DNA of 64,000 nt from an uncultured Bacteroidales bacterium (GCA_946626605.1 CAMOUL010000004.1:1-64000), one strand, 5' to 3'. Shown: positions 7,945 through 16,958, numbered from the stretch's first letter. Notes: generated from the letters alone by a model not told the origin. Made by a program: numbers and translations.

Positions 7945-8766
7945 ATGAAAGCAATTTCTTTACATAGCGTCGTGCCCGTACGGGCAGAGGCGCGGGAAGG
8001 CGCAGAGCAGGAGACCCAGATGCTCTTCGGCGAACTGTGCGCCGTGTTGGAGGAACAACCCCGATGGTACCGCATCCGCCTGGACGCGGATGGTCAGGAG
8101 GGATGGGTCGATGCGAAGATGATCGCCCCTATCGCCGGCAAGGATTATACCGCTTATCGCCGGGCGCTGAAGGATGCCGCCATAGTCGCTATGCCTATGG
8201 CATACGCCGTGAGCGAGAATAACGGCCAGACCATCCCGCTGACCGCCGGAACGCGGCTCACGAACTATAAAGACGGCCGGTTTGAGGTGTTAGGCGTGGG
8301 CTTTCGCATCGATCCGTCGATGGTGCTCGCCAAGCCCCTCGATCTGAACCCGCAGAACCTCCTGCAGGCGGTGCGTTTCTTCCTGAACGTCCCCTATCTA
8401 TGGGGCGGCAAGAACGCCATGGGCATGGATTGCTCGGGCTTCGTACAGGTCGTCATGAGTCTCTTCGGCAAAAACCTGCCGCGCAACGCCTCCCGGCAGG
8501 CTTCCTGCGGCCGCGCTATCCGCTCGCTCAAGAGCGCGCAACCGGGCGACCTCCTCTTCTTTGACCACGAGGACGGCAAGATCAGCCACGTCGGTATCCT
8601 CCTCCAGCAGGCCTCCGACCAGACCCCGACAACCCTCATCCATTGCTCCGGGCGGGTCAAGGTAGAGCGCCTCGATGAGACCGGCATCTTCTCCGTCGAA
8701 CTATCCGACAAAGCCCATCCCGACGGCCTTTATACGCATCATCTAACGCAAATACGACGGCTCTGA
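7945..8766 (+). CDS. SH3 / NlpC-P60 cysteine peptidase
   Basis: A 273-residue peptidoglycan hydrolase of the NlpC/P60 type, which cleaves peptide stems in the cell wall. An SH3-like region covers the N-terminal part (SLHSVVPVRAEAREGAEQE, then RWYRIRLDADGQEGWVDAKM). The catalytic domain starts near residue 150, with Cys in MDCSGFVQVV, His in KISHVGI and His in TLIHCSGR. The start at 7945 is chosen because the SH3 homology begins at once there and the promoter excludes upstream starts. No signal peptide is seen, as in many Bacteroides relatives. Confidence 0.9.
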   Translation: MKAISLHSVVPVRAEAREGAEQETQMLFGELCAVLEEQPRWYRIRLDADGQEGWVDAKMIAPIAGKDYTAYRRALKDAAIVAMPMAYAVSENNGQTIPLTAGTRLTNYKDGRFEVLGVGFRIDPSMVLAKPLDLNPQNLLQAVRFFLNVPYLWGGKNAMGMDCSGFVQVVMSLFGKNLPRNASRQASCGRAIRSLKSAQPGDLLFFDHEDGKISHVGILLQQASDQTPTTLIHCSGRVKVERLDETGIFSVELSDKAHPDGLYTHHLTQIRRL

Positions 8767-8782
8767 TAGTCGTCGTATTTAG

Positions 8783-8868
8783 TACCGCGAGTGGGACTTG
8801 AACCCACACAGCCATCACTGGCCAAAGGATTTTAAGTCCTTCGTGTCTACCGATTCCACCATCGCGGC
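8783..8868 (-). tRNA. tRNA-Leu (UAA)
   Basis: An 86-base class II tRNA with acceptor strand GCCGCGA, long variable arm, T-loop GGTTCAAGTCC and anticodon loop CTTAAAA, giving anticodon UAA. CCA is not encoded. A short hairpin precedes the 5' end in the precursor. Confidence 0.97.
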
Positions 8869-8888
8869 GATCTTGGTTTTCCAAAATC
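8869..8888 (-). promoter_or_regulatory. Hairpin in the tRNA-Leu 5' leader
   Basis: Read on the minus strand, GATTTTGG pairs with CCAAGATC around AAAA, with one mismatch. It fills nearly the whole leader between promoter and mature tRNA. Confidence 0.6.
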
Positions 8889-8893
8889 GGGTG

Positions 8894-8927
8894 CAAAGGT
8901 ACTGCTTTTTTTTCATATTACCAAATA
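8894..8927 (-). promoter_or_regulatory. Promoter of tRNA-Leu
   Basis: Minus-strand TACCTTTG (complement of 8894-8901), with a TTTGG core about 20 bases upstream (complement near 8921-8926). Confidence 0.75.
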
Positions 8928-8962
8928 TTTTCATAAAAAAATGATTTTATTGCCTATGTATT

Positions 8963-8992
8963 TGCGTATATGGAAAAAATTTAGTACCTTTG
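8963..8992 (+). promoter_or_regulatory. Promoter of HD-domain gene
   Basis: TTTGCG at about 8961-8966, then TACCTTTG at 8985-8992, 14 bases before the start codon at 9007. This places the start downstream of an earlier in-frame ATG at 8941. Confidence 0.7.
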
Positions 8993-9006
8993 CGCACTTT
9001 TATATT

Positions 9007-10236
9007 ATGGCAAATAAACGAAAGATTATAAACGACCCGGTTTTCGGATTTCTGACTATTCCGAACGAGTTGATATACGATGTCTTGCAGCACCCTTATG
9101 TGCAGCGTCTGAGCCGCATCAAGCAGTTGGGTCTCTCCTATCTGGTGTACCCCGGCGCGGTACATACGCGCTTCGGGCACTCTATCGGTGCCATGCACCT
9201 CATGCAGGAGGCGATCCTCTCGCTCCGCACCAAAGGTGTGGAAATCAGCGACGAGGAGGCGACGGCAGCGCAGATAGCTATCCTGCTGCACGACATCGGT
9301 CACGGGCCTTTCTCCCATGTACTGGAATATACGATTGTCAACGGCGTTACCCATGAGGACATATCCCTCCTTATGATGATGCGCATCAACGAGGACCTTA
9401 ACGGCCAGCTCGACATGGCGATCGCGATCTTCAAGAACGAGTATCCCAAACATTTCCTCCACCAGCTGATCAGTTCGCAGTTGGACGTCGATCGTATGGA
9501 CTACCTCTGCCGCGACAGTTTCTTCACGGGCGTGCAGGAGGGTCGCGTGGCGAGCGAGCGTCTCTTGAAGATGCTTGACGTGCGCGACGACCGGCTTGTG
9601 GTGCAGGTCAAGGGTATCTACTCCGTGGAGAAGTTCCTGGTGGCACGCCGCCTGATGTACTGGCAGGTATATCTGCATAAGACCTCCGTGGCGGCGGAGC
9701 AGCACCTGATTAAGATTCTGAGCCGCGCCAAAGAGCTTGCCCGCAGCGGTAAGGAACTCTTCTGTGCCCCGGCGCTCAGGTACTTCCTCTACCAGCCTGT
9801 CTCTAAGGCGCAGTTCGCCCCGCGGAGCGAAGCGCTGGACCAATACGCCCTGCTGGACGACAACGATGTGCTCTCTGCCATCAAGGCGTGGATCAGCAGC
9901 GACGACAAGGTGCTGAGCCTCCTCAGCGAGAGCTTCATCAACCGCCAGCTCTTCCGCGGCGAGTTGCTCGATGCGCCCCTTAGTGAAGCAGACATCACGG
10001 CCCTCAACGACCATTACGCCAAGGCTTTCGGTCTGGACCCGGAGGACGCTTCGTACCTCTGGAGCGAGCATGTCTCCACCTCCAACACCTATTCCGAGAA
10101 AGCCGACACGATCGATATCCTCTACTCCGACGGTACCGTACGCGACATCGCGGAGGCCAGCGAGATACTGGACCTCGCCGCACTGACCCGGAAACCCATC
10201 AAACGATATGTTTTCAAATTACGAACAAAAAATTAA
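9007..10236 (+). CDS. HD-domain phosphohydrolase (SAMHD1/YwfO-like)
   Basis: A 409-residue HD phosphohydrolase. Metal ligands are the His of RFGHSIG (about 59), the HD pair in LLHDIGHGPFSH (about 98) and the Asp in SSQLDVDRMDYL (about 161). This architecture matches the COG1078 group related to SAMHD1 and dGTPases, some of which hydrolyse dNTPs; the substrate here is unproven. The protein is intracellular with no membrane segment. It is followed closely by the lipid A genes, as in Bacteroides. Confidence 0.9.
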   Translation: MANKRKIINDPVFGFLTIPNELIYDVLQHPYVQRLSRIKQLGLSYLVYPGAVHTRFGHSIGAMHLMQEAILSLRTKGVEISDEEATAAQIAILLHDIGHGPFSHVLEYTIVNGVTHEDISLLMMMRINEDLNGQLDMAIAIFKNEYPKHFLHQLISSQLDVDRMDYLCRDSFFTGVQEGRVASERLLKMLDVRDDRLVVQVKGIYSVEKFLVARRLMYWQVYLHKTSVAAEQHLIKILSRAKELARSGKELFCAPALRYFLYQPVSKAQFAPRSEALDQYALLDDNDVLSAIKAWISSDDKVLSLLSESFINRQLFRGELLDAPLSEADITALNDHYAKAFGLDPEDASYLWSEHVSTSNTYSEKADTIDILYSDGTVRDIAEASEILDLAALTRKPIKRYVFKLRTKN

Positions 10237-10248
10237 AAATTACGAATA

Positions 10249-11265
10249 GTGGAATTTAGCGCACAACAGATAGCTGCCCTCCTTGGCGGAGAGTTATATG
10301 GCAACGCCAATGCCATGGTCAGCGACGTAGCCCCGATCGAACAAGCTGAGGCCAAGCACCTCTCCTTCGTGACGGACGAGAAATATATCCCTTGTCTGCA
10401 AAACACCAAAGCCGGCGTGGTACTCATCACCCGTTCCTTGGTAGCCGGCAAGATCGCCCTTCCCGACGGTGAAGACAAAGCCGGCGGCGCTTTCATCCTT
10501 GTGGAGAATGCCCGCGGCGCAATGGGACAGCTTCTGGCGATGGTCAGCAAAGCGATGTTCCCTGCGAAGAAAGGTATCGAGCAGCCCTCCTTCGTCTCCG
10601 AAGGGGTTGTCATCCCCGCAGACGCCTACGTGGGCGCCTTCGCTTATATCGGACGGAACGTGCGTCTGGGCGAGGGAGTACAGATTTACCCGAACGTCTA
10701 TATAGGCGATAATGTCACCATCGGCAAGGGTACCATCCTCTATGCGGGCGTGAAGATCTACGCCAACTGCCTTGTCGGCGAGGGATGTATCCTCCATGCC
10801 GGCGTAGTGGTCGGTGCCGACGGTTTCGGCTTCGAGCCGGACGCACAGGGCGTCAACCGGAAGATCCCGCAGATAGGGAACGTCATCATCGAGGACGACG
10901 TGGAGATAGGTGCCAACACCACCATCGACCGCGCCATGATGGGTTCAACCATCGTTCACAAGAATGCGAAGATAGACAACCTCGTCCAGGTGGCGCATAA
11001 TGTCGAGGTAGGCGAATCGACCTTCCTCTGCGCGCAGGTAGGTATAGCCGGTTCTACCAAGGTAGGCAAGCACTGTATCCTCGCCGGCCAGGTAGGCGTA
11101 GCGGGACATATCGAGATTGCCGATAACTGTATCTTCGGAGCTCAGAGTGGTATCGCCAATTCGATCAAGAAGCCCGGTATGTACATGGGCTACCCCGCTA
11201 TCGACGCAGGTATATGGCGCCGCGCGGTGGTCAAATTCAAACAATCAGGAACAAGAAACAACTAA
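10249..11265 (+). CDS. lpxD: UDP-3-O-acylglucosamine N-acyltransferase
   Basis: A 338-residue LpxD, the third enzyme of lipid A synthesis, adding the N-linked hydroxyacyl chain. The N-terminal uridine-binding domain covers about 1-100. The rest is a left-handed beta-helix of hexapeptide repeats (for example IGDNVTIGKGTILYAGVKIY), with the catalytic histidine in QVAHNVEVG. Translation starts at GTG; no in-frame ATG is near. It is the first of three clustered lipid A genes. Confidence 0.97.
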   Translation: MEFSAQQIAALLGGELYGNANAMVSDVAPIEQAEAKHLSFVTDEKYIPCLQNTKAGVVLITRSLVAGKIALPDGEDKAGGAFILVENARGAMGQLLAMVSKAMFPAKKGIEQPSFVSEGVVIPADAYVGAFAYIGRNVRLGEGVQIYPNVYIGDNVTIGKGTILYAGVKIYANCLVGEGCILHAGVVVGADGFGFEPDAQGVNRKIPQIGNVIIEDDVEIGANTTIDRAMMGSTIVHKNAKIDNLVQVAHNVEVGESTFLCAQVGIAGSTKVGKHCILAGQVGVAGHIEIADNCIFGAQSGIANSIKKPGMYMGYPAIDAGIWRRAVVKFKQSGTRNN

Positions 11266-11269
11266 TTAC

Positions 11270-12172
11270 ATGAAGCAACATACTATCAAGGAGAGTTTCT
11301 CCCTCAGTTCGGTCGGTCTGCATACGGGTTTGCATATCACGGCGACGTTCAACCCCGCCCCGGCAAACACCGGCATCTGTCTGCGCCGCATCGATCTGCC
11401 CAAGCAACCCTGCTATCAGGCATTGGCGGACTACGTCTCGGCTACCGAGCGCGGCACCGTCCTGGAGCACGGTAAATGGAAGATTTCCACCGTCGAGCAC
11501 GCGCTGAGCGCCCTCTACGCCATGGGCGTGGATAACTGTGTCATCGACGTCGATGCACCGGAGATGCCTATCCTGGACGGTTCGGCGCGGTTCTTCGTCA
11601 AGGAGATCCAGCGCGTGGGCCTCGAGGAACAGGACGCCGAGCAGAAAATATATGTCGTAACCGAGCCCATCGAGTATATCTCCGAGCACGGCAACAGGAT
11701 GCGCATCGAGCCTTGCGACCACTACGAGGCGGATGTCACGATCGCCTTTCAGTCGGTTCTCCTGCGTGAGCAGCATGCTACGCTCACCGACCTCACGAAG
11801 TACCCCATGGAGATAGCTGCGGCGCGTACCTTCTGCTTCGTGCGCGAGATAGAACCCCTCCTGCGCGTCGGTCTGATCAAAGGCGGCGACCTGCAGAACG
11901 CCCTCGTCATCTATGAGACGGAGATGTCCCAGGAAGGTATGGATTATTTCTGCGACAAGATGGGTCAGCCCCACTTGGACGCCAAGAAACTCGGCTATCT
12001 CTCGCCCCTCAACTATCAGAACGAGCCCGCGCGGCATAAGCTGCTCGATGTCATCGGAGACCTCTCGCTCCTCGGCATGCGTATCCAGGGACGTATCGTA
12101 GCCTACAAACCCGGACACACCTTCAATACGCAGTGCGTCCGCCGATTAAGAAACCAAATATTAAGCGAATAA
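11270..12172 (+). CDS. lpxC: UDP-3-O-acyl-N-acetylglucosamine deacetylase (unfused)
   Basis: A 300-residue zinc deacetylase for the committed step of lipid A synthesis. Zinc ligands are visible in STVEHALSAL (His near 75) and RHKLLDVIGDLSLLG (His and Asp near 262-266). ATG is four bases after lpxD. In most studied Bacteroidales, LpxC is fused to FabZ in a protein of about 460 residues; here the frame stops right after the LpxC domain and lpxA begins three bases later, so the FabZ part is absent from this locus. Confidence 0.96.
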   Translation: MKQHTIKESFSLSSVGLHTGLHITATFNPAPANTGICLRRIDLPKQPCYQALADYVSATERGTVLEHGKWKISTVEHALSALYAMGVDNCVIDVDAPEMPILDGSARFFVKEIQRVGLEEQDAEQKIYVVTEPIEYISEHGNRMRIEPCDHYEADVTIAFQSVLLREQHATLTDLTKYPMEIAAARTFCFVREIEPLLRVGLIKGGDLQNALVIYETEMSQEGMDYFCDKMGQPHLDAKKLGYLSPLNYQNEPARHKLLDVIGDLSLLGMRIQGRIVAYKPGHTFNTQCVRRLRNQILSE

Positions 12173-12174
12173 AT

Positions 12175-12945
12175 ATGATTTCTCCTTTAGCATCTATTCA
12201 TCCCGAAGCTAAGATCGGTGAGAATGTAGAGATAGGTCCTTTCGTTTGTATCGACCGGGACGTAGAGATCGGCGACGGATGTGTCATTGATTCCAACGCT
12301 ACTATCTGCCGCTATACCAAATTAGGCAAGAACTGCCATGTCTTCCCTTCCGCCGTCATCGGCGCTATCCCGCAGGATCTGAAGTTCCACGGCGAAGAGA
12401 CCTGGACCCTCATCGGCGACAATAACGTCCTCCGTGAGTTCGTCACCGTCCACCGTGGTACTTTCAGCAAGGGCAAGACCGTCATCGGCAATAATAACCT
12501 CATCATGGCATACTGCCACGTGGCGCACGACTGTATCCTGCATGATCATATCATCATGTCCAACTGCACGCAGCTTGCCGGCGAGGTGGAGGTGGATGAT
12601 TTCGCCATCGTCGGCGGCGGTACCCTCGTACACCAGTTCAGCCATATCGGCGGCCACGTGATGATACAGGGCGGTTCGAAGATCAACAAAGACGTACCGC
12701 CGTTCGCTATCGCAGCCCGCGAGCCCATCTCCTATTGCGGTATCAACTCCGTCGGACTCAACCGCCGCGGCTTCACACCCGAGCAGATACACACCATCCA
12801 GGAGGTGTACCGCATCATCTATAACAGTGGTCTCAACACCACCCAAGCGCTCGCCAAAGTAGAGGCAGAGATGCCCGCTTCTCCCGAACGCGATATGATT
12901 GTTAATTTCGTTAAGGCCTCGCCCAGAGGTATCATTAAAGGATAA
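12175..12945 (+). CDS. lpxA: UDP-N-acetylglucosamine O-acyltransferase
   Basis: A 256-residue LpxA, first enzyme of lipid A synthesis, transferring a hydroxyacyl chain from ACP to UDP-GlcNAc. Hexapeptide repeats cover about 1-185. The catalytic histidine lies in MAYCHVAHDCILHDH (near 125), and a helical C-terminal domain follows (NRRGFTPEQIHTIQEVYRII). ATG at 12175 begins at the homology start ISPLASIHPEAKIGENVEIG, two bases after the lpxC stop codon. Confidence 0.97.
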   Translation: MISPLASIHPEAKIGENVEIGPFVCIDRDVEIGDGCVIDSNATICRYTKLGKNCHVFPSAVIGAIPQDLKFHGEETWTLIGDNNVLREFVTVHRGTFSKGKTVIGNNNLIMAYCHVAHDCILHDHIIMSNCTQLAGEVEVDDFAIVGGGTLVHQFSHIGGHVMIQGGSKINKDVPPFAIAAREPISYCGINSVGLNRRGFTPEQIHTIQEVYRIIYNSGLNTTQALAKVEAEMPASPERDMIVNFVKASPRGIIKG

Positions 12946-12948
12946 ATT

Positions 12949-14688
12949 ATGGAAGTAGAGAAAACGCAAAATGAGGAACGCAGCCTCAATTTTATTGAGC
13001 AGATTGTAGAGAAAGACCTCGCTGAGGGAGTGAATAACGGACGTATTCAGACCCGTTTCCCGCCAGAGCCGAACGGCTACCTGCATATCGGTCACGTCAA
13101 GGCCATCTGCATGGATTTCGGCATCGCCGAGAAATACAACGGCGTTTGTAACCTCCGTTTTGACGATACCAACCCCGCCAAAGAGGACACCGAATACGTA
13201 GAGACTATCGAGCGCGATATCCGCTGGCTCGGTTTCAAATGGGGACAGATCTTCTACGCCTCCGATTATTTCCAGCAGCTCTACGACCTCGCCATCATGT
13301 TCATCAAACAAGGCAAGGCCTATGTCGATGAGCAGACCGCCGAGCAGATAGCCGAGCAGAAAGGAACGCCTACCGAGCCCGGTGTGGCTTCGCCTTTCCG
13401 CGACCGGCCTATTGAGGAGAACCTGCGTCTCTTCGAAGCCATGCAGCGCGGCGAGATAGAGGAGGGTAAGATGGTGCTGCGCGCGAAGATTGACATGGCG
13501 AATCCGAATATGCATTTCCGTGATCCGATCATGTATCGTATCATCACTTCGCATCCTCACCACCGCACGGGACGTAAGTGGAACGTCTATCCGATGTACG
13601 ACTTCGCCCACGGACAATCCGACTATTTCGAGGGCGTGACGCACTCGATATGTACGCTCGAGTTCGAGGTACACCGTCCGCTCTATGACTATTTCATCGA
13701 CCAGTTCAGCGGACCGAACTTCTGCGGTCTCTCGCCTTACGGCCCGGACTACCGTCCGAAACAACGCGAGTTCAATCGCCTCAACATCACCTATACCGTC
13801 ATGTCCAAGCGTAAGATGCTGCAACTCGTCAAGGAAGGTCTGGTAGCCGGCTGGGACGACCCGCGTATGCCGACCGTCTGCGGTCTGCGTCGCCGCGGCT
13901 ATACCCCGCAAGCGATCCGCACCTTCATGGATAAGATCGGCTATACCAAGGTCGAAGGCATGATCGACCAAGGTCTTTTGGAGCACACGATCCGCGAGGA
14001 CCTCAAGGAGACAGCTCCACGTGTCTGCGCCATCTTCGACCCCGTCAAACTCGTCATCACCAATTACGAGGGTGGGGTTTCCGAGACCCTCGTCGCAGAA
14101 AACATTGACGGTCACCCCGAACTCGGTACCCGTGAGATGAAGTTTGGACGCGAGCTCTGGATCGAGCGCGGCGACTTCCTCGAGGAAGCGGATAATAAGT
14201 TCTACCGCCTCTCTCCCGGTGGCCGCGAGGTACGTCTCAAAGCATCGTATATCATTCAGGCTACCGGTTGCGAGAAAGATGCTGACGGCAAGATCACGAC
14301 CGTCTATGCTACCTACGACCCGAACTCCAAGTCCGGCACCGAAGGTGGTAACCGCAAGACCAAAGCAACGATCAACTGGGTGGAGTGCAAGTCCGCACTC
14401 GACGCCGAGGTACGTCTCTACGACCGCCTCTTCGCCGTTGAGAACCCTTCTGCCGAGGAAGGTGATTTCCGCGACCTGCTCAACCCCGACAGTCTCAAGG
14501 TCGTAACCGCCAAAGTGGAATCTTCCCTCCGCTCGGAGCTCCATGATCCGGTGCTCAAGGACGGTATCGAGCAGGAGAACCACTACCAGCTCCTCAAACA
14601 GGGCTACTTCGTGGTCGATCCTGACACCACGTCCGATCACCTGGTACTCAACCGTACCTGCTCCCTCAAGGATAACTACCTCAAATAG
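12949..14688 (+). CDS. glnS: Glutaminyl-tRNA synthetase
   Basis: A 579-residue class I synthetase charging tRNA-Gln. The HIGH motif is in PEPNGYLHIGHVKAICMDFG (about 36-55) and the KMSKS-loop equivalent is VMSKRKM (about 283). The C-terminal anticodon-binding beta-barrels follow. Gene length matches the family. With GlnRS present, a GatCAB amidotransferase would not be needed for Gln; this matters for the interpretation of the archaeal-type aspS. Confidence 0.97.
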   Translation: MEVEKTQNEERSLNFIEQIVEKDLAEGVNNGRIQTRFPPEPNGYLHIGHVKAICMDFGIAEKYNGVCNLRFDDTNPAKEDTEYVETIERDIRWLGFKWGQIFYASDYFQQLYDLAIMFIKQGKAYVDEQTAEQIAEQKGTPTEPGVASPFRDRPIEENLRLFEAMQRGEIEEGKMVLRAKIDMANPNMHFRDPIMYRIITSHPHHRTGRKWNVYPMYDFAHGQSDYFEGVTHSICTLEFEVHRPLYDYFIDQFSGPNFCGLSPYGPDYRPKQREFNRLNITYTVMSKRKMLQLVKEGLVAGWDDPRMPTVCGLRRRGYTPQAIRTFMDKIGYTKVEGMIDQGLLEHTIREDLKETAPRVCAIFDPVKLVITNYEGGVSETLVAENIDGHPELGTREMKFGRELWIERGDFLEEADNKFYRLSPGGREVRLKASYIIQATGCEKDADGKITTVYATYDPNSKSGTEGGNRKTKATINWVECKSALDAEVRLYDRLFAVENPSAEEGDFRDLLNPDSLKVVTAKVESSLRSELHDPVLKDGIEQENHYQLLKQGYFVVDPDTTSDHLVLNRTCSLKDNYLK

Positions 14689-14716
14689 GAATACTTAGGT
14701 TGACTTAGGACTACCT

Positions 14717-15175
14717 ATGCGAACGAGAGTGTTCAACGGCAAAGAGCAGATCTTCTGCGCCTGGCGCCACCGATGGGTGCGCCTGACGCCGGAAGAGTGG
14801 GTTAGACAGCAGTTGCTTCACCGCATGGTGGAGCAACTCGGCTATCCCGCCTCGCTTATCGCCGTTGAAGTGGCGATCACCGTAGGGGAGGTGCATAAGC
14901 GCTGCGACGCCGTTGTCTATGGTAATCTCTCCCTCCCTTCGGGGGAGGGACGGGGTGGGGCTTCACCCCTCCTTCTCATCGAGTGCAAGGCGGAGACCGT
15001 CCCCCTGACCCAGAAGACCCTCGACCAAGCAATCACCTATAATCGTAAACTCAACGTGCCGTTCCTGCTGCTGCATAACGGCCCGCAATCTATATTTGTA
15101 ACACTTAACCCGGATGGAACAAATCATTACGCTCAACGATGCCCTGGATACACCGACCTTCTACGGTGTGAATAA
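14717..15175 (+). CDS. Small HsdR-N-like (PD-(D/E)XK) protein
   Basis: A 152-residue protein of the type I restriction enzyme R-subunit N-terminal family (HSDR_N_2). The nuclease-like core is visible: Glu in IAVEVAITVGE, Asp in RCDAVVYG, and the E-x-K pair in LLIECKAE. No helicase, methylase or specificity gene is nearby, so it is not part of a restriction system. A GC-rich hairpin insertion encodes about LPSGEGRGGASP in the loop between the Asp and ExK strands. Its 3' end overlaps phoH by 62 bases. Function unknown. Confidence 0.8.
   Translation: MRTRVFNGKEQIFCAWRHRWVRLTPEEWVRQQLLHRMVEQLGYPASLIAVEVAITVGEVHKRCDAVVYGNLSLPSGEGRGGASPLLLIECKAETVPLTQKTLDQAITYNRKLNVPFLLLHNGPQSIFVTLNPDGTNHYAQRCPGYTDLLRCE
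14930..14969 (+). repeat. GC-rich double-hairpin repeat inside HsdR-N-like gene
   Basis: TCCCTCCC-TTC-GGGGGAGGGA followed by GGGGTG-GGGCTT-CACCCC. The insertion is in frame, in a loop between predicted catalytic strands. Confidence 0.75.
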
Positions 15176-16040
15176 TGCCAATATCCTCTGTCTCAAGAAC
15201 CAGAACCCCGACGTACGCGTCGTGGCGCGCGGATACCAAGTCAAGGTCTCCGGCTCTGACGCTGCCATCGAGCGGTTTGAGAAAGCGCTGCGTCTCTGCG
15301 AGACCTTCTGCGTGCGCAATAACCGCCTTACGGAGCAAGATATCCTGCTCCTCCTCCACGGCGATAAACCTCATGAGCAGGCTACCGACAACCTCATCCT
15401 CCATGGCGTCAACGGCAAGTCTATCTATGCCCGCTCAACGAACCAGCAGGCGCTCGTCAAGTCCTATGAGGACAACGACCTCCTCTTCGCTATCGGTCCT
15501 GCCGGTAGCGGTAAGACCTATACGGCGATTGCTCTCGCCGTGCGGGCGCTCAAGAACAAAGAGGTGCGCCGCATCATCCTCTCCCGTCCTGCCGTTGAAG
15601 CAGGGGAGAAATTAGGCTTCCTGCCGGGTGATATGAAAGAGAAGATCGACCCGTATCTGCAGCCCCTCTACGACGCCCTCCAGGACATGATTCCCGCCGC
15701 CAAACTGACGGAGTACATGGAGAAAGGTACCATCCAGATCGCCCCGCTGGCTTTCATGCGCGGACGCACCCTCTCCGACGCTGTCGTCATCCTCGACGAG
15801 GCGCAGAACACGACGGTGCCCCAACTCAAGATGTTCCTCACCCGACTCGGTATAGGCGGTAAGATGATCGTCACCGGTGACCTCACCCAGGTGGACCTTC
15901 CTGCCTCCCAGAAATCCGGTCTGCGCGATGCCATCGAGCGGTTCCATAATATCAAAGGACTGCGTATAATAGAGTTTGACGAGAAAGATATCATCCGACA
16001 TCCCCTCGTCAAACACATCGTTGCCGCCTACGGCAAATAA
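15114..16040 (+). CDS. phoH: PhoH-family ATPase
   Basis: A 308-residue PhoH/YbeZ-type protein. Walker A is GPAGSGKT (about 128) and Walker B is VVILDEAQN (about 225). The N-terminal part (from about 20) has the KH-like region of YbeZ proteins. The family is linked to RNA metabolism and 16S rRNA processing with YbeY; the role here is inferred. It overlaps the preceding gene and faces the AraC regulator. Confidence 0.93.
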   Translation: MEQIITLNDALDTPTFYGVNNANILCLKNQNPDVRVVARGYQVKVSGSDAAIERFEKALRLCETFCVRNNRLTEQDILLLLHGDKPHEQATDNLILHGVNGKSIYARSTNQQALVKSYEDNDLLFAIGPAGSGKTYTAIALAVRALKNKEVRRIILSRPAVEAGEKLGFLPGDMKEKIDPYLQPLYDALQDMIPAAKLTEYMEKGTIQIAPLAFMRGRTLSDAVVILDEAQNTTVPQLKMFLTRLGIGGKMIVTGDLTQVDLPASQKSGLRDAIERFHNIKGLRIIEFDEKDIIRHPLVKHIVAAYGK

Positions 16041-16054
16041 CCCGTCACTCTCTC

Positions 16055-16900
16055 TTATCCTACCCGGTAGGCCTTGGGCGTCACGCCCACACGGGATTTG
16101 AAGAAGCGGTTGAAGAACGCGACGTTGTCAAAACCCAGACTCAGCGCGATCTCTTTCACCTGGTGGTTCGTGAGTTTCAACTGCGACTTGGCGTCCGTGA
16201 TGATCGCCTCGATGATGATATCTCCGGCGGTCTTGTTTCCCACCGACTTGATGGTCGAGCATAGATGCGGCAGCGTCAGTCGCATCGCCTCGGCGTACTG
16301 GCTCACGTGATGCCACTGCTGGTAGTGTTGCAGTACCAGCTGGCAGTAGTCCTGATAGATCTCCGTCTTGCGGTCCAGCGGCTTCACCAGGTACTCGTCC
16401 TGCTCCTTCGCATACTTCGTATAACTCGTCTGCAGCAGGTTGAAGATATGTACCATCTTCTCCGTGTCGAGCATCGTCGGCTCGGCGTTCAGCGCCGCGA
16501 TGATCGTGTCGTACATCGAGCAAAGTACCTTCATGTGGTTGTCGTTCACGTGGATCTTCGGCGAGTGTAACTGCAACGCCGACAGCGACATGCGGTTGTT
16601 GACCGTGTATTTCTCCAGGAACTTACTGCCAAACACAATCCAATAAACCAACGCGTCGTCCGAGAACTCGCGGATCAGGAAGAAACTGCCCGGCTCTAAG
16701 AGTAACACGTCATTTGCTTTGAAATCATATTCGGTCACGTTAATCGTCGCGTGCGCCGTGCCGCGCACCAACAGGGCGTACACGCCGCACATGATCTTAC
16801 ACGGGAATCGACCGTACTCGTTCATCAGTTTACCACTCGCGTCACCAACCATGTAATCGCCGTACGGACAATCTACAATAGGGATGTTATTCTCGTTCAT
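16055..16900 (-). CDS. AraC-family transcriptional regulator
   Basis: A 281-residue regulator. An N-terminal cupin-like sensing domain covers about 15-160 (MCGVYALLVRGTAHATINVT) and two helix-turn-helix motifs fill the last 95 residues, ending LGFDNVAFFNRFFKSRVGVT PKAYR in the classic AraC signature. The ligand is unknown. The start at 16900 is about 25 bases after its promoter element, excluding a longer upstream reading. No obvious target operon is adjacent. Confidence 0.92.
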   Translation of the reverse strand: MNENNIPIVDCPYGDYMVGDASGKLMNEYGRFPCKIMCGVYALLVRGTAHATINVTEYDFKANDVLLLEPGSFFLIREFSDDALVYWIVFGSKFLEKYTVNNRMSLSALQLHSPKIHVNDNHMKVLCSMYDTIIAALNAEPTMLDTEKMVHIFNLLQTSYTKYAKEQDEYLVKPLDRKTEIYQDYCQLVLQHYQQWHHVSQYAEAMRLTLPHLCSTIKSVGNKTAGDIIIEAIITDAKSQLKLTNHQVKEIALSLGFDNVAFFNRFFKSRVGVTPKAYRVG

Positions 16901-16926
16901 CTTAATAATTGTATCAAATTTGGGTG

Positions 16927-16958
16927 CAAAGGTAGCACTTTTTTTTGAATTATGCAAA
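16927..16958 (-). promoter_or_regulatory. Promoter of AraC-family gene
   Basis: Minus-strand TACCTTTG (complement of 16927-16934) with its TTTG core complementary to 16955-16958. Confidence 0.75.

Noticed and set aside
12322..14640. A very long open frame on the minus strand opposite lpxA and glnS
   Set aside because: It is a mirror of strongly biased codons in real plus-strand genes; no recognisable domain and it spans two unrelated genes.
14717..15175. Type I restriction system
   Set aside because: Only a short HsdR-N-like domain is present; helicase, methyltransferase and specificity genes are missing.
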